From Clostridia bacterium (GTDB lineage Bacteria > Bacillota > UBA994 > PWPR01): a DNA stretch of 7,934 nt. Each line of letters opens with the position of its first letter. Position 1 is the first letter of the stretch. The notes below the pieces were generated by a model. The model saw only the letters and a list, made by a program, of their open reading frames with translations. It searched no databases and was not told where the DNA came from. The DNA is taken from assembly GCA_003557085.1 (NCBI GenBank), contig PWPR01000200.1, forward strand, positions 1 through 7,934. The letters are read 5' to 3'. Below, piece by piece: positions 1 through 6,171 of the stretch. The position numbers and the translations under genes were made by a program.

Positions 1-231
1 AAACAAGGTATAACTGCTTTTTTATCTCTGATAACTGCATTCACACTACCATCTATTACAGGACTGTTTAGTGTTAGTCATTACACCCCTGCAGGCCTGA
101 TAAGTGAAGCTGGATTACTTGTAGATTATTTTACAAAAAATGGCATAATATCTACCATAAATAGTATTGGCTTAATAATTGTAATAATAACAGCTGCCTC
201 AATCATTATTGAATCAAAAGAACTTGCATAG
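1..231 (+). CDS. C-terminal tail of an ABC-2-type permease (YxlG-like), 5' truncated
   Basis: The frame is open from the first base and ends with TAG at 229-231, giving the last 76 residues of a longer protein that starts left of the window. Two hydrophobic stretches are visible, at about residues 4-26 and 53-70, joined by a short polar loop. The protein then ends in a short charged tail (ESKELA). This layout fits the end of an ABC-2 type membrane subunit. The identification rests on that topology and on context: in Bacillus subtilis the sigY operon encodes an ABC transporter pair, YxlF (ATPase) and YxlG (membrane protein). Here the tail sits just upstream of a SigY-like sigma factor cluster. 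The stop codon touches the Shine-Dalgarno site of the next gene, so the two are co-transcribed. An unrelated polytopic membrane protein cannot be excluded. Confidence 0.6.
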   Translation, partial: KQGITAFLSLITAFTLPSITGLFSVSHYTPAGLISEAGLLVDYFTKNGIISTINSIGLIIVIITAASIIIESKELA

Positions 232-236
232 GAGAG
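231..236 (+). promoter_or_regulatory. Ribosome binding site of the alpha/beta hydrolase gene
   Basis: GGAGAG lies five bases (measured from GGAG) before the ATG at 240. It directly follows, and with the preceding A overlaps, the TAG stop of the upstream permease. This supports the ATG at 240 as the start and suggests translational coupling. Confidence 0.7.
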
Positions 237-239
237 ATC

Positions 240-1154
240 ATGAAAGAAATAATTATTATCGGAATAACGATCATACTTATGATTGTAGCGACTTTTGCCA
301 TAGAAGCCTCAGAGCTACAAAAACTACAATTTGAAGAGATTACAATCGAATATAAGTTAGATACAGCAACTCGCAACAATGACACAGTTATAGTTCTAGT
401 AGCTGGTTCTGGACCAACAGATTTTAACGGAAATAGTGTTGGTGTTAATGGTAGGTCAGACTCTTTGCTACAACTATCCAGAGATTTAAATAAGTATGGT
501 TATGATACATTTAGATATAACAAGCGAAATGTAAAACCTGAGAATATGATTGACAATCCAGATTTCAATGTATTTGTCAAAGACCTAGTAAACTCAATCA
601 ACTGGTTAAAAGAACAAAATTATAGTAAAATATATATAGTTGGGCATAGTCAGGGAAGCTTAGTTGCTGCCCTTGCTGCTAGCCAGACTTCTGTCAAAGG
701 AGTCATCTCCATAGCAGGGACAGCAAGAGTTGTAGGAGATATACTGTTAGAGCAGTTATCACAGCTTGGATATTATAATGAAGCAAAGAATGTTATAGAG
801 AGCTTGGAAAGTGGGAACATCTTCTCAGAAAAAATTGATGTACCTGACGATGTGATTTCTTTCTCTAGATTTAATCAAAAGTTTATGATGTCTTGGATGC
901 AGCATAATCCAATTGAGGTTTATAGCTCACTCAATGTTCCACTTCTTTTCTTACAGGGCGATATGGATCTTCAAGTTTCTACCAAAGAGCTTTTCTTATT
1001 TGAAGGGCTTGGAAATTTGGTGACGCTAGAAAATACGAATCATGTGCTTAAAATAATCTCAACTGAAAAAGACAATTTGTCAAGTTACACAGATCCATCG
1101 TTTAAGTTAAATCCTGAAATTGCCAGAGAAATTGACTTGTTTATAAAGAATTAA
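240..1154 (+). CDS. Membrane-anchored alpha/beta hydrolase (serine hydrolase, S33/DLH-like)
   Basis: This 304-residue protein starts with an uncleaved-looking membrane anchor: a Lys-Glu after Met and then a hydrophobic run at residues 4-21. The catalytic domain is therefore probably outside the membrane. The oxyanion region LVAGSGPTDFNGN is at 53-65. The nucleophile elbow GHSQG at 135-139 makes Ser137 the nucleophile. LQGDMDLQV at 238-246 supplies the acid, probably Asp243, and NTNHVL at 265-270 supplies His268. The triad order and spacing are complete for the alpha/beta fold. Proteins with the GSGPTDxNGN motif are annotated as alpha/beta hydrolases of the Bacillota; the substrate is unknown and could be an acyl ester or peptide. 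The gene sits between a permease and an ECF sigma factor, with about 19 bases to the next start, so it is probably part of an envelope-related regulon. Function beyond hydrolase is not assigned. Confidence 0.85.
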   Translation: MKEIIIIGITIILMIVATFAIEASELQKLQFEEITIEYKLDTATRNNDTVIVLVAGSGPTDFNGNSVGVNGRSDSLLQLSRDLNKYGYDTFRYNKRNVKPENMIDNPDFNVFVKDLVNSINWLKEQNYSKIYIVGHSQGSLVAALAASQTSVKGVISIAGTARVVGDILLEQLSQLGYYNEAKNVIESLESGNIFSEKIDVPDDVISFSRFNQKFMMSWMQHNPIEVYSSLNVPLLFLQGDMDLQVSTKELFLFEGLGNLVTLENTNHVLKIISTEKDNLSSYTDPSFKLNPEIAREIDLFIKN

Positions 1155-1162
1155 ACTAAATT

Positions 1163-1168
1163 AGGTGG
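1163..1168 (+). promoter_or_regulatory. Ribosome binding site that fixes the sigma factor start
   Basis: AGGTGG is followed five bases later by ATG at 1174. The in-frame GTG codons at 1165 and 1168 lie within or next to this site and cannot both be used with it. The ATG at 1174 is therefore the better start. Confidence 0.7.
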
Positions 1169-1173
1169 TGCTT

Positions 1174-1743
1174 ATGGAGTGGGAGTATAATGAAGAAATA
1201 TTAATAGATAGAGCTCAAAATGAAAACGATGAAGCATTATCTCACCTTATTCATCACCATTACAACTTTGTATTTAATTATCTGCAAAAAATGACACTGG
1301 ACACATCTTTAGCAGAAGATCTAACACAAGATACTTTTTACAAAGTAGTGCAAAAAATTAAGTTGTTTAATAAAGATAAAGCTTCATTTTCCACATGGTT
1401 AATCCAAATAGCTATCAATACATCTAAAGATTATTATAGGAAGCAAAAAACTAAGATTTCTTTTCTAGATAAGTTAAAAAAAGATACTGATGAAACATCA
1501 ACTCCTATTTTAGGACTTGGAATGACCTCCATGGAGCTTCCAAATGATGAAATGCTAGATTTAAAAGAAGTACTAACTAGACTAAAACCAGAGCAAAGAA
1601 TTCCTTTAGTATTGAAGTACTACTATGGATATGAACAAAAAGAGATTGCTGAACTAATGGGAATACCCACCGGTACTGTAAAATCCCGTTTGTCCTACGG
1701 CCTGAAATTCATTAGAAAGGAGCTAGAGTATGAAAAAAGATAG
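1174..1743 (+). CDS. ECF RNA polymerase sigma factor, SigY-like
   Basis: From ATG 1174 this is a 189-residue sigma-70 family protein of the extracytoplasmic-function group; two GTG codons just upstream are rejected because they overlap the ribosome binding site. Region 2 covers roughly the first 95 residues, with the AEDLTQDTFYKV stretch and then the FSTWLIQIAINTSKDYYRK segment typical of regions 2.3-2.4. An acidic, Pro/Thr-containing linker follows. Region 4 covers the last 60 residues, with LKPEQRIPLVLKYYYGYEQKEIAELMG and the recognition helix TGTVKSRLSYG. It directs RNA polymerase to its own promoter set and is normally held by a membrane anti-sigma factor. The next gene overlaps it by 14 bases and looks like the SigY anti-sigma component YxlC, which is why I favour the SigY type. 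Its gene has no room for its own promoter (19-base gap upstream), so any autoregulation must act at the operon promoter outside the window. It ends with TAG, and TAA follows in frame three codons later. Confidence 0.88.
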   Translation: MEWEYNEEILIDRAQNENDEALSHLIHHHYNFVFNYLQKMTLDTSLAEDLTQDTFYKVVQKIKLFNKDKASFSTWLIQIAINTSKDYYRKQKTKISFLDKLKKDTDETSTPILGLGMTSMELPNDEMLDLKEVLTRLKPEQRIPLVLKYYYGYEQKEIAELMGIPTGTVKSRLSYGLKFIRKELEYEKR

Positions 1744-2041
1744 TTTCGAAGATAACTACTCAAATGAAATTAATGAACTCAATAAACTGTTTAGCAATCT
1801 TGATGAAAACAACTCTAAACAGCCTAATATAGAGCAAGTCAGAAACTTTGTAAGAGTAAGCAGAGCTGAAATAGAGGAAAAGAGAAAAAGGAATTATAAT
1901 ATCTTTAGAGGTATAGCCCTTGCAACAGTTAGTATCCTTGTGCCAGCAATGCATTTTTATCCTTTTTATGTTTTATCTCTGTCTCTACTTTCTATGATTA
2001 TTATGCCCATACTATTAGTGTTCAGTAAGGAAGAAAATTAA
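1730..2041 (+). CDS. YxlC-like membrane anti-sigma component (putative)
   Basis: The 103-residue protein has a hydrophilic N-terminal half that includes a charged helix (RAEIEEKRKRNY, about residues 45-56). Two adjacent hydrophobic helices follow at about 62-79 and 81-98, with a short charged tail. It overlaps the sigma factor gene by 14 bases and has AAGGAG upstream of its ATG at 1730, so translation is coupled to the sigma factor. That is the usual arrangement for an anti-sigma factor. Length, topology and position match B. subtilis YxlC, part of the membrane complex that holds SigY inactive. The N-terminal cytoplasmic half would contact the sigma factor. Sequence similarity to YxlC is judged from memory and is modest, so the family call is tentative. 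An anti-sigma role from context is more secure. Confidence 0.65.
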   Translation: MKKDSFEDNYSNEINELNKLFSNLDENNSKQPNIEQVRNFVRVSRAEIEEKRKRNYNIFRGIALATVSILVPAMHFYPFYVLSLSLLSMIIMPILLVFSKEEN

Positions 2042-2043
2042 TT

Positions 2044-2262
2044 ATGAGATTAGATTCAGATCATTTGCCGATTTGGGCATGGGTTCTAATTGCAGCGATA
2101 CTCTTTGTGCAAAGCTCTTGGTTGTTCAAAGATGCACAAGAGCAGAATGCAAACCCTTGGGTATGGGGTCTCTGGGGACTTATCCAAACTCCCACTCCAC
2201 TTATAGTATATTTGTTTGTTGTTAGAAAGATTCATAAGAAAATGAAGAAAAGATCTTCCTGA
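2044..2262 (+). CDS. YxlD/YxlE-like two-helix membrane protein (putative SigY anti-sigma partner)
   Basis: This 72-residue protein has two predicted membrane helices, at about 8-28 and 38-61. A short loop between them begins with FKDAQEQNANPW, and the C-terminus is very basic (RKIHKKMKKRSS). The pattern of helix, F-x-DA with a polar loop, a Trp/Gly-rich second helix with PTPLIVYL, and then Arg/Lys resembles the small SigY operon proteins YxlD and YxlE (the latter has a PLDc_N-type hairpin). YxlD works with YxlC to restrain SigY in B. subtilis. The gene starts two bases after the previous stop, with only a weak GGAAG site, so translational coupling is likely. Its last codons run into the bidirectional terminator, making this the end of the plus-strand operon. 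The role is inferred from context and topology. Confidence 0.65.
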   Translation: MRLDSDHLPIWAWVLIAAILFVQSSWLFKDAQEQNANPWVWGLWGLIQTPTPLIVYLFVVRKIHKKMKKRSS

Positions 2263-2278
2263 TTAGGAAAGATCTTTT
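2248..2278. terminator. Bidirectional rho-independent terminator between convergent operons
   Basis: The left arm is 2248-2260 (AAAAGATCTTCCT), the loop is GATT at 2261-2264, and the right arm is 2265-2278. They form a 13-bp stem with one bulged A. The outer A/T pairs supply a U-tract on both strands, so it can end the sigma cluster on the plus strand and the metH operon on the minus strand. The left arm lies inside the last codons of the YxlD-like gene. The metH stop at 2280-2282 is two bases from the right arm. Confidence 0.85.
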
Positions 2279-2279
2279 A

Positions 2280-3383
2280 CTATTTAAATATACTTTTGGC
2301 TATCTTAACTGCTCCTTGAGCATCTTTAGAGTAATAATCTGCATCTATTTCTTTAGCATATTGCTCTGTTAATACTGCACCACCAACCATGATCTTCACA
2401 CATGGCATCTCCTCTCTTATGAGAGAGATAGTTCTTTCCATACTTTCCACTGTTGAAGTCATTAAGGCGCTTAGGCCTAGTAGTCTAATATTATGCTTTT
2501 TACATTCCTTTAATATCTCATCCGGAGATACATCCTTTCCCAAATCAATAACATCATAAGAATAGTTTTCTAGTAAAATTTTAACTATATTCTTTCCAAT
2601 ATCATGAATATCTCCTTCAACTGTAGCTAAGACGATCTTATCCCTTTTAACTTCTTTAAAAACTGATAGAGCCTTATTTATAACACTAAAAGATGCTTTT
2701 GCAGCTTCTGCAGCTTGAATTAATTGGGGCAAGTATATCTTTCTCTCTTCATACTCTTGTCCTACCTTGTTCAATCTAGGAATCAAAATATCATTAACAA
2801 TCTCAAGTGGCTGATGCTGCTTTAACAAATCTGCTGTTATCTCTGCAGCTGTGACTTTTAATCCTTTGTGCACAGCATAACTTAGATCATTTACTTTCTC
2901 CACAACATTGTTTGACCCCTCGCTAAAATGTGTAATGTATGCCTTTGCATTATTATCAGTTCCTAATAACACATTATTTACTAACAAAGCATTCATAAGG
3001 TTTTTATCTCCAGAATTAACTATTGCGCTATCTAAACCATTCTGGATTGCTTGTATTAAGAAAACTTGATTAACAAGTTCTCTATTAGGGAGCCCATAAG
3101 ATATATTGCTTATACCAAGAACTGTTTTTATTGCGAGTTCTTCTTTTATCAGCTTTATTCCTCTAAGTGTTTCCAATGCCTGGTCTTGCTGTGCTGATGC
3201 AGTAAGTGTTAAACAGTCAATAATTATATTTTTTTTCTCGATACAATGTTTTCTTGCCTCTTTAACTATTTTTTTAGCAATTTCAAGCCTTTTCTCTGCT
3301 GTCTTTGGTAATCCTTCTTCATCTAAAGTCAGTCCTATGACTAAAGCTCCATATTTTTTTGCCAAAGGGAAAACTTCGTTCAT
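2280..3383 (-). CDS. metH: Cobalamin-dependent methionine synthase, C-terminal part: rest of pterin barrel, cobalamin cap and cobalamin-binding domain
   Basis: This open frame continues the metH gene after the in-frame TAG at 3449-3447. The first in-frame ATG is at 3383, but the 21 codons before it (3446-3384, including ALRRYSGKPIINSVNG) already match the pterin-binding domain. The ATG is therefore only the first Met of the open part, not a convincing start, and no ribosome binding site precedes it. Numbered from that Met, the pterin barrel runs to about 155 (DEEGLP, LGISNISYGLPNR). The helical cobalamin cap is at about 165-240. The Rossmann-type cobalamin domain spans about 248-367, with the GDIHDIG motif whose His260 would be the lower cobalt ligand, then SALMTS and GGA. 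No SAM-binding reactivation domain follows; that function is in the separate gene upstream. It ends with TAG, immediately followed by TAA, against the shared terminator. The intact frame argues that the whole gene is, or was very recently, functional. Confidence 0.85.
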   Translation of the reverse strand: MNEVFPLAKKYGALVIGLTLDEEGLPKTAEKRLEIAKKIVKEARKHCIEKKNIIIDCLTLTASAQQDQALETLRGIKLIKEELAIKTVLGISNISYGLPNRELVNQVFLIQAIQNGLDSAIVNSGDKNLMNALLVNNVLLGTDNNAKAYITHFSEGSNNVVEKVNDLSYAVHKGLKVTAAEITADLLKQHQPLEIVNDILIPRLNKVGQEYEERKIYLPQLIQAAEAAKASFSVINKALSVFKEVKRDKIVLATVEGDIHDIGKNIVKILLENYSYDVIDLGKDVSPDEILKECKKHNIRLLGLSALMTSTVESMERTISLIREEMPCVKIMVGGAVLTEQYAKEIDADYYSKDAQGAVKIAKSIFK

Positions 3384-3395
3384 GCTACTTTGCTT

Positions 3396-3420
3396 GCCAT
3401 TAACAGAGTTTATTATTGGC
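3396..3420 (-). other. Weak stem-loop 26 nt downstream of the metH UAG
   Basis: On the coding strand GCCA-A-TAA (3420-3413) can pair with TTA-A-TGGC (3403-3396) around a 9-base loop. This gives 4 + 3 base pairs separated by an A-A mismatch. It begins 26 bases after the amber codon. It is weak and may be coincidence. Known pyrrolysine insertion elements, where described, start much closer to the UAG. Confidence 0.2.
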
Positions 3421-3446
3421 TTTCCACTATATCTCCTTAACGCTGA

Positions 3447-3449
3447 CTA
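3447..3449 (-). other. In-frame amber (UAG) codon inside metH
   Basis: Codon 395 of metH reads TAG, between PQVF (codons 391-394) and SALRRYSGKP. Upstream and downstream codons are in the same frame (4631 to 2280), so no frameshift is involved. The family usually has Glu or another polar residue here, in an exposed helix after the DSS strand of the pterin barrel, by my recollection of MetH sequences. A single base change from GAG, CAG or AAG would create it. Whether it is decoded, read through, a true nonsense mutation or an error cannot be told from this window. Confidence 0.9.
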
Positions 3450-4631
3450 AAAAACCTGTGGTTTTGAACTATCAAACTGGAGGGGCAAATCAACAACAGC
3501 TTGTATAGCCTTAGTTATCTCATCAAAGAGAGATTTCTCATCTAGCTTATTAACACTTAGATTGACATCAATAATATCCGCACCTTCATCTGCCTGTTTA
3601 ATTGCTTCTCTTACAATATAATCATACTTTTTCAATGCTAATGCTTTTTGCAACTCTTCTTTGCCTGTTGGATTAATTCTCTCCCCAATCACAATAGGTT
3701 TGTCTCCAAAAACTACAGTTTTTACTCCTGATGTAGCTGCTGTAATACTCCTCACTTGTGGCTTCTCAAACTCTTTTTTATCAACTACATCTTTGAGACT
3801 TTCAATATGAGAAGGGCTTGTTCCACAACAACCACCCAAAATACTTGCACCTGAATCCAATAGTCTTGCCATTTGCCTTGCAAATAGTTCTGGTGATAAA
3901 TTATAAAAAGTCTCTCCTTCAATAACTTTAGGTAACCCAGCATTAGGCTGAGCGATTATAGGTAGGCTTGTGAACTCTCTTATCTCTTTTACTATATTTA
4001 CTAAGAGATCTGGTCCTAATGAGCAATTTACTCCCAAAGCATCTACCCCATAAGCCTCTAAGGTAATTGCCATTGTTTGTGGATTGACTCCAGAAAATGT
4101 TCTCATATCTTCATCAAAACTCATCGTTGCAAAAATTGGTAAGTCAGATAGTTCTTCGACAGCTAAAACTGCTGCTTTGAGTTCAAGCAAATCTGAGAAA
4201 GTTTCTATTATTATAAGATCAACTCCTTCATCTTTAGCAAATTCTACTTGTTCTGCAAATAGTTGATAAGCTCTATCAAATGTCATTGTACCATGAGGTT
4301 CTAATATGACACCCAGTGGACCCAGATTATATGCTATAAACGTACTGTCAGATGAATTCCTAGCTATTTTTGCAGCATTAACTGAATTCTTAATTGTTTC
4401 TTTCAATATACTTAGCGAACCTAATTTCTCGCTATTGATGCTAAACGTGTTCGTCGTAATAATATTTGAGCCAGCTGCTAAGTACTCTTTATGTATTGTT
4501 ACTATTTGCTCAAAATCACTATTGCTTACTAAAGCTGGTATCTCATTGTTTATTACTTTTCTAGATTGTAATGCAGTGCCCATGCTTCCATCAAGCAATA
4601 GGTTTTTGCTTCTAATTAAATTTCTTATCAT
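3447..4631 (-). CDS. metH: Cobalamin-dependent methionine synthase, N-terminal part: homocysteine domain and start of pterin domain
   Basis: These 394 codons carry the homocysteine methyltransferase barrel (about 1-290), opening with LLLDGSMGTALQ. Three zinc-binding cysteines that activate homocysteine are present: Cys203 in GVNCSLGP and Cys268-Cys269 in GGCCGTSP. They lie four residues before the Cys207/272/273 I recall for Thermotoga maritima MetH. The methyltetrahydrofolate-binding barrel begins at about 305, with GERINPTGKEELQKAL (316-331), DIIDVN (353-358) and FDSSKP (386-391). It then stops at TAG after PQVF. Ending here would cut the folate barrel in half, so this fragment alone could not transfer methyl groups. 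Reading through TAG gives a 783-residue TM0268-type enzyme without reactivation domain. The ATG overlaps the TAA of the reactivase gene by one base, with GGGAGAGG upstream, so the two are coupled. The enzyme moves a methyl group from methyl-THF through cobalamin to homocysteine. Confidence 0.9.
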   Translation of the reverse strand: MIRNLIRSKNLLLDGSMGTALQSRKVINNEIPALVSNSDFEQIVTIHKEYLAAGSNIITTNTFSINSEKLGSLSILKETIKNSVNAAKIARNSSDSTFIAYNLGPLGVILEPHGTMTFDRAYQLFAEQVEFAKDEGVDLIIIETFSDLLELKAAVLAVEELSDLPIFATMSFDEDMRTFSGVNPQTMAITLEAYGVDALGVNCSLGPDLLVNIVKEIREFTSLPIIAQPNAGLPKVIEGETFYNLSPELFARQMARLLDSGASILGGCCGTSPSHIESLKDVVDKKEFEKPQVRSITAATSGVKTVVFGDKPIVIGERINPTGKEELQKALALKKYDYIVREAIKQADEGADIIDVNLSVNKLDEKSLFDEITKAIQAVVDLPLQFDSSKPQVF

Positions 4632-5281
4632 TATATCCTCTCCCTATACTTCTGTTTTCTACTTGGACAATTTATATTACAATACATACAGTTTGTGTAA
4701 TTATTATTTGAGCCTATTCCAATTATTGCTGTAACAGATTTTCTTGGTAAGAGGATATTATTCTTGTTTAGTGTTACACCAAGACTCTTATAAAGGTTAA
4801 GAACTTTATCAATATCTTTTTGAAAACTCAAAGGAAAATCTCCATATCCTGGACTAAATCTGGATGTTCTCTCAAGATTTTCTTTATCAACAATTTCTTG
4901 AATCATGTTATCAACCTTATCAACTACTACTTCAATATAGGCGCTTGCACATGCATCCATAACAACTGCGTCGCTTAAATTATTATACTGCAAAGTAGCA
5001 ATCCTTCTATCGATTTCTAAACCCAATGTAGCAGCAATAAAAGCTACTTTCTTTGAACTACACAAATGTGAATTAATATCTTTACCTGGTAAATCAATCT
5101 CATATTCAACAAGTTTAATTGGGTTATAACTCTTTACTGACATGATCTTATAGCTATATCTTGGACTAGCTATTTCCTTTACTTCCTGATAAAAATGACT
5201 AATAACTGGATAAATTTCTGCGATGTCTCCTGCGCTAATACACCCCAGATACTTCGCTATCTCATAGAAAACTCTATCCAA
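4631..5281 (-). CDS. Methionine synthase reactivation protein, TM0269-like (Met_synt_B12 activation domain)
   Basis: This 216-residue protein matches the stand-alone activation domain that T. maritima encodes next to a short MetH (TM0269/TM0268). It binds S-adenosylmethionine and supports reductive remethylation of oxidised cobalamin in MetH. The key signature RFSPGYGDFPLS is at 141-152, equivalent to the R-x-x-x-GY loop of E. coli MetH. LPRKSVTAIIGIG follows at 178-190. FIAATLGLEIDRRI (81-94) and the MDACASAYIEVVVDKVD helix (108-124) are also typical. A C-terminal CxxCxxxC cluster (Cys198, 201, 205) may bind metal. The start is TTG at 5281, chosen because AGGAG stands eight bases upstream and no ATG precedes the conserved part. 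The gene begins one base after the metF stop and its own stop overlaps the metH start, so all three are coupled. Its presence complements the missing C-terminal domain of MetH. Confidence 0.88.
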   Translation of the reverse strand: MDRVFYEIAKYLGCISAGDIAEIYPVISHFYQEVKEIASPRYSYKIMSVKSYNPIKLVEYEIDLPGKDINSHLCSSKKVAFIAATLGLEIDRRIATLQYNNLSDAVVMDACASAYIEVVVDKVDNMIQEIVDKENLERTSRFSPGYGDFPLSFQKDIDKVLNLYKSLGVTLNKNNILLPRKSVTAIIGIGSNNNYTNCMYCNINCPSRKQKYRERI

Positions 5282-5282
5282 A

Positions 5283-6161
5283 TCACTCTCTCCTTACCTT
5301 CAATTCCTTAACAACTGAGTTTATATTATCAAACAACTTCTGCGCTACATCAGGTCTATTCATTACATATAAATGTATACCTTGCACACCAGTTGATAGC
5401 AAATCTATAATTTGCTCTGTAGCATATGCAATTCCAGCGTCTCTAAGTGCTAGTTTATTATCTTGGTATCTATTCATTATTTTCTCAAATTTAGCTGGAA
5501 TTTTAGCTCCACACAATTTTGTTATCTTTCTTATCTGTCTAGTATTAATAACTGGCATTATACCTGCTACTATTGGAACTTCAATATCTAACTGTTTTGC
5601 TTTTGCTAAGAAATCAAAAAATTTGCTATTTTCAAAAAACATTTGGCTTACAAGAAAGTCTGCTCCCTGATCTACTTTTTGTCGTAAGTGCAACAAGTTA
5701 AGAGCTTCACTGGAAGTCTCAGGATGTCCTTCAGGATGGCAAGCAGCTCCAATACATAAGTCCTCATTTTTCAATAAGTTTATCAAATCCTTAGCATATA
5801 AGAACTCTACTTCATTATTATTCACTTTATCTCCTCTTAAAGCAAGAATGTTTGATATTCCTTTATCTTTTATTTTCTTTATATTGTTAGAAATCTGTTC
5901 TTTTGACGAGTTAATGCAAGTTAGATGAACTAATGGCTCTGTCTCGTAATTATTCTTTATTTTTTCAGCCAACCTTAAAGTAAAGTTAGTACTTTCTTGT
6001 TCTCCTGCTGCTCCATAAGTAACACTTATGAAATCTGGTTGCAATTGTGCTAGTTTTTCTGCAGTTTTTTCTACTGAAAAAAAGTTCTCTTCTCTTTTTG
6101 GTGGGAACACCTCAAATGAAACAACTATTTTTTCTTTTCTGTAAATATCTTTTATAAACAT
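5283..6161 (-). CDS. metF: 5,10-methylenetetrahydrofolate reductase
   Basis: The 292-residue protein is close to the length of E. coli MetF and consists of the single FAD-binding TIM barrel. Visible signatures are VSFEVFPPK at 14-22, where Glu17 is the likely general acid (E. coli Glu28). SVTYGAAG is at 46-53, and LALRGD at 106-111 with Asp111 matches E. coli Asp120. AACHPEGHPE is at 139-148, DFLVSQMFFE at 168-177 with Gln173 in the folate site, and PIVAGIMPV at 196-204. It reduces methylene-THF to methyl-THF, the methyl donor for the MetH encoded two genes on. ATG 6161 has GGAGAG seven to eight bases upstream. The gene lies 10 bases after the UPF0280 stop and ends two bases before the next start. 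In acetogens MetF can pair with MetV, but no metV is present here, and the position among methionine genes points to a biosynthetic role. Confidence 0.95.
   Translation of the reverse strand: MFIKDIYRKEKIVVSFEVFPPKREENFFSVEKTAEKLAQLQPDFISVTYGAAGEQESTNFTLRLAEKIKNNYETEPLVHLTCINSSKEQISNNIKKIKDKGISNILALRGDKVNNNEVEFLYAKDLINLLKNEDLCIGAACHPEGHPETSSEALNLLHLRQKVDQGADFLVSQMFFENSKFFDFLAKAKQLDIEVPIVAGIMPVINTRQIRKITKLCGAKIPAKFEKIMNRYQDNKLALRDAGIAYATEQIIDLLSTGVQGIHLYVMNRPDVAQKLFDNINSVVKELKVRRE
5290..5294 (-). promoter_or_regulatory. Ribosome binding site supporting a TTG start
   Basis: AGGAG inside the last codons of metF is followed after eight bases by TTG at 5281-5279, the start of the reactivase gene. 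It decides the non-ATG start and puts the initiation signal inside the upstream gene. Confidence 0.65.
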
Positions 6162-6171
6162 ATGTCTCTCC

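Noticed and set aside
1165..1173. GTG starts at 1165 or 1168 for the sigma factor
   Set aside because: They fall in or beside the AGGTGG ribosome site that is correctly spaced for ATG 1174.
3396..3449. A pyrrolysine insertion element directly after the UAG
   Set aside because: The only stem seen is weak, has a mismatch and begins 26 bases downstream. Nothing close to the UAG folds convincingly, and such elements are not strictly required for Pyl insertion.
3384..3450. metH as two natural, separately translated subunits or as a frameshifted gene
   Set aside because: Both halves share one frame, so there is no frameshift. The conserved residues between TAG and the first ATG (3383) have no start codon with a ribosome site. 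The AGGAG at about 3433-3429 is followed only by an out-of-frame GTG that soon hits a stop.
4631..4680. TATAAT-like box just before metH as an internal promoter
   Set aside because: It overlaps the ribosome site, stop and start junction, and no -35-like hexamer stands at about 17 bases upstream. TTGTCC is about 29 bases away.
4306..4734. 142-residue plus-strand open frame across the metH/reactivase junction
   Set aside because: It is antisense to two well-supported conserved genes and shows no recognisable domain. It is a shadow frame, as are the plus-strand frames at 3106-3450 and 4084-4266 and the minus-strand frame at 1760-1954.
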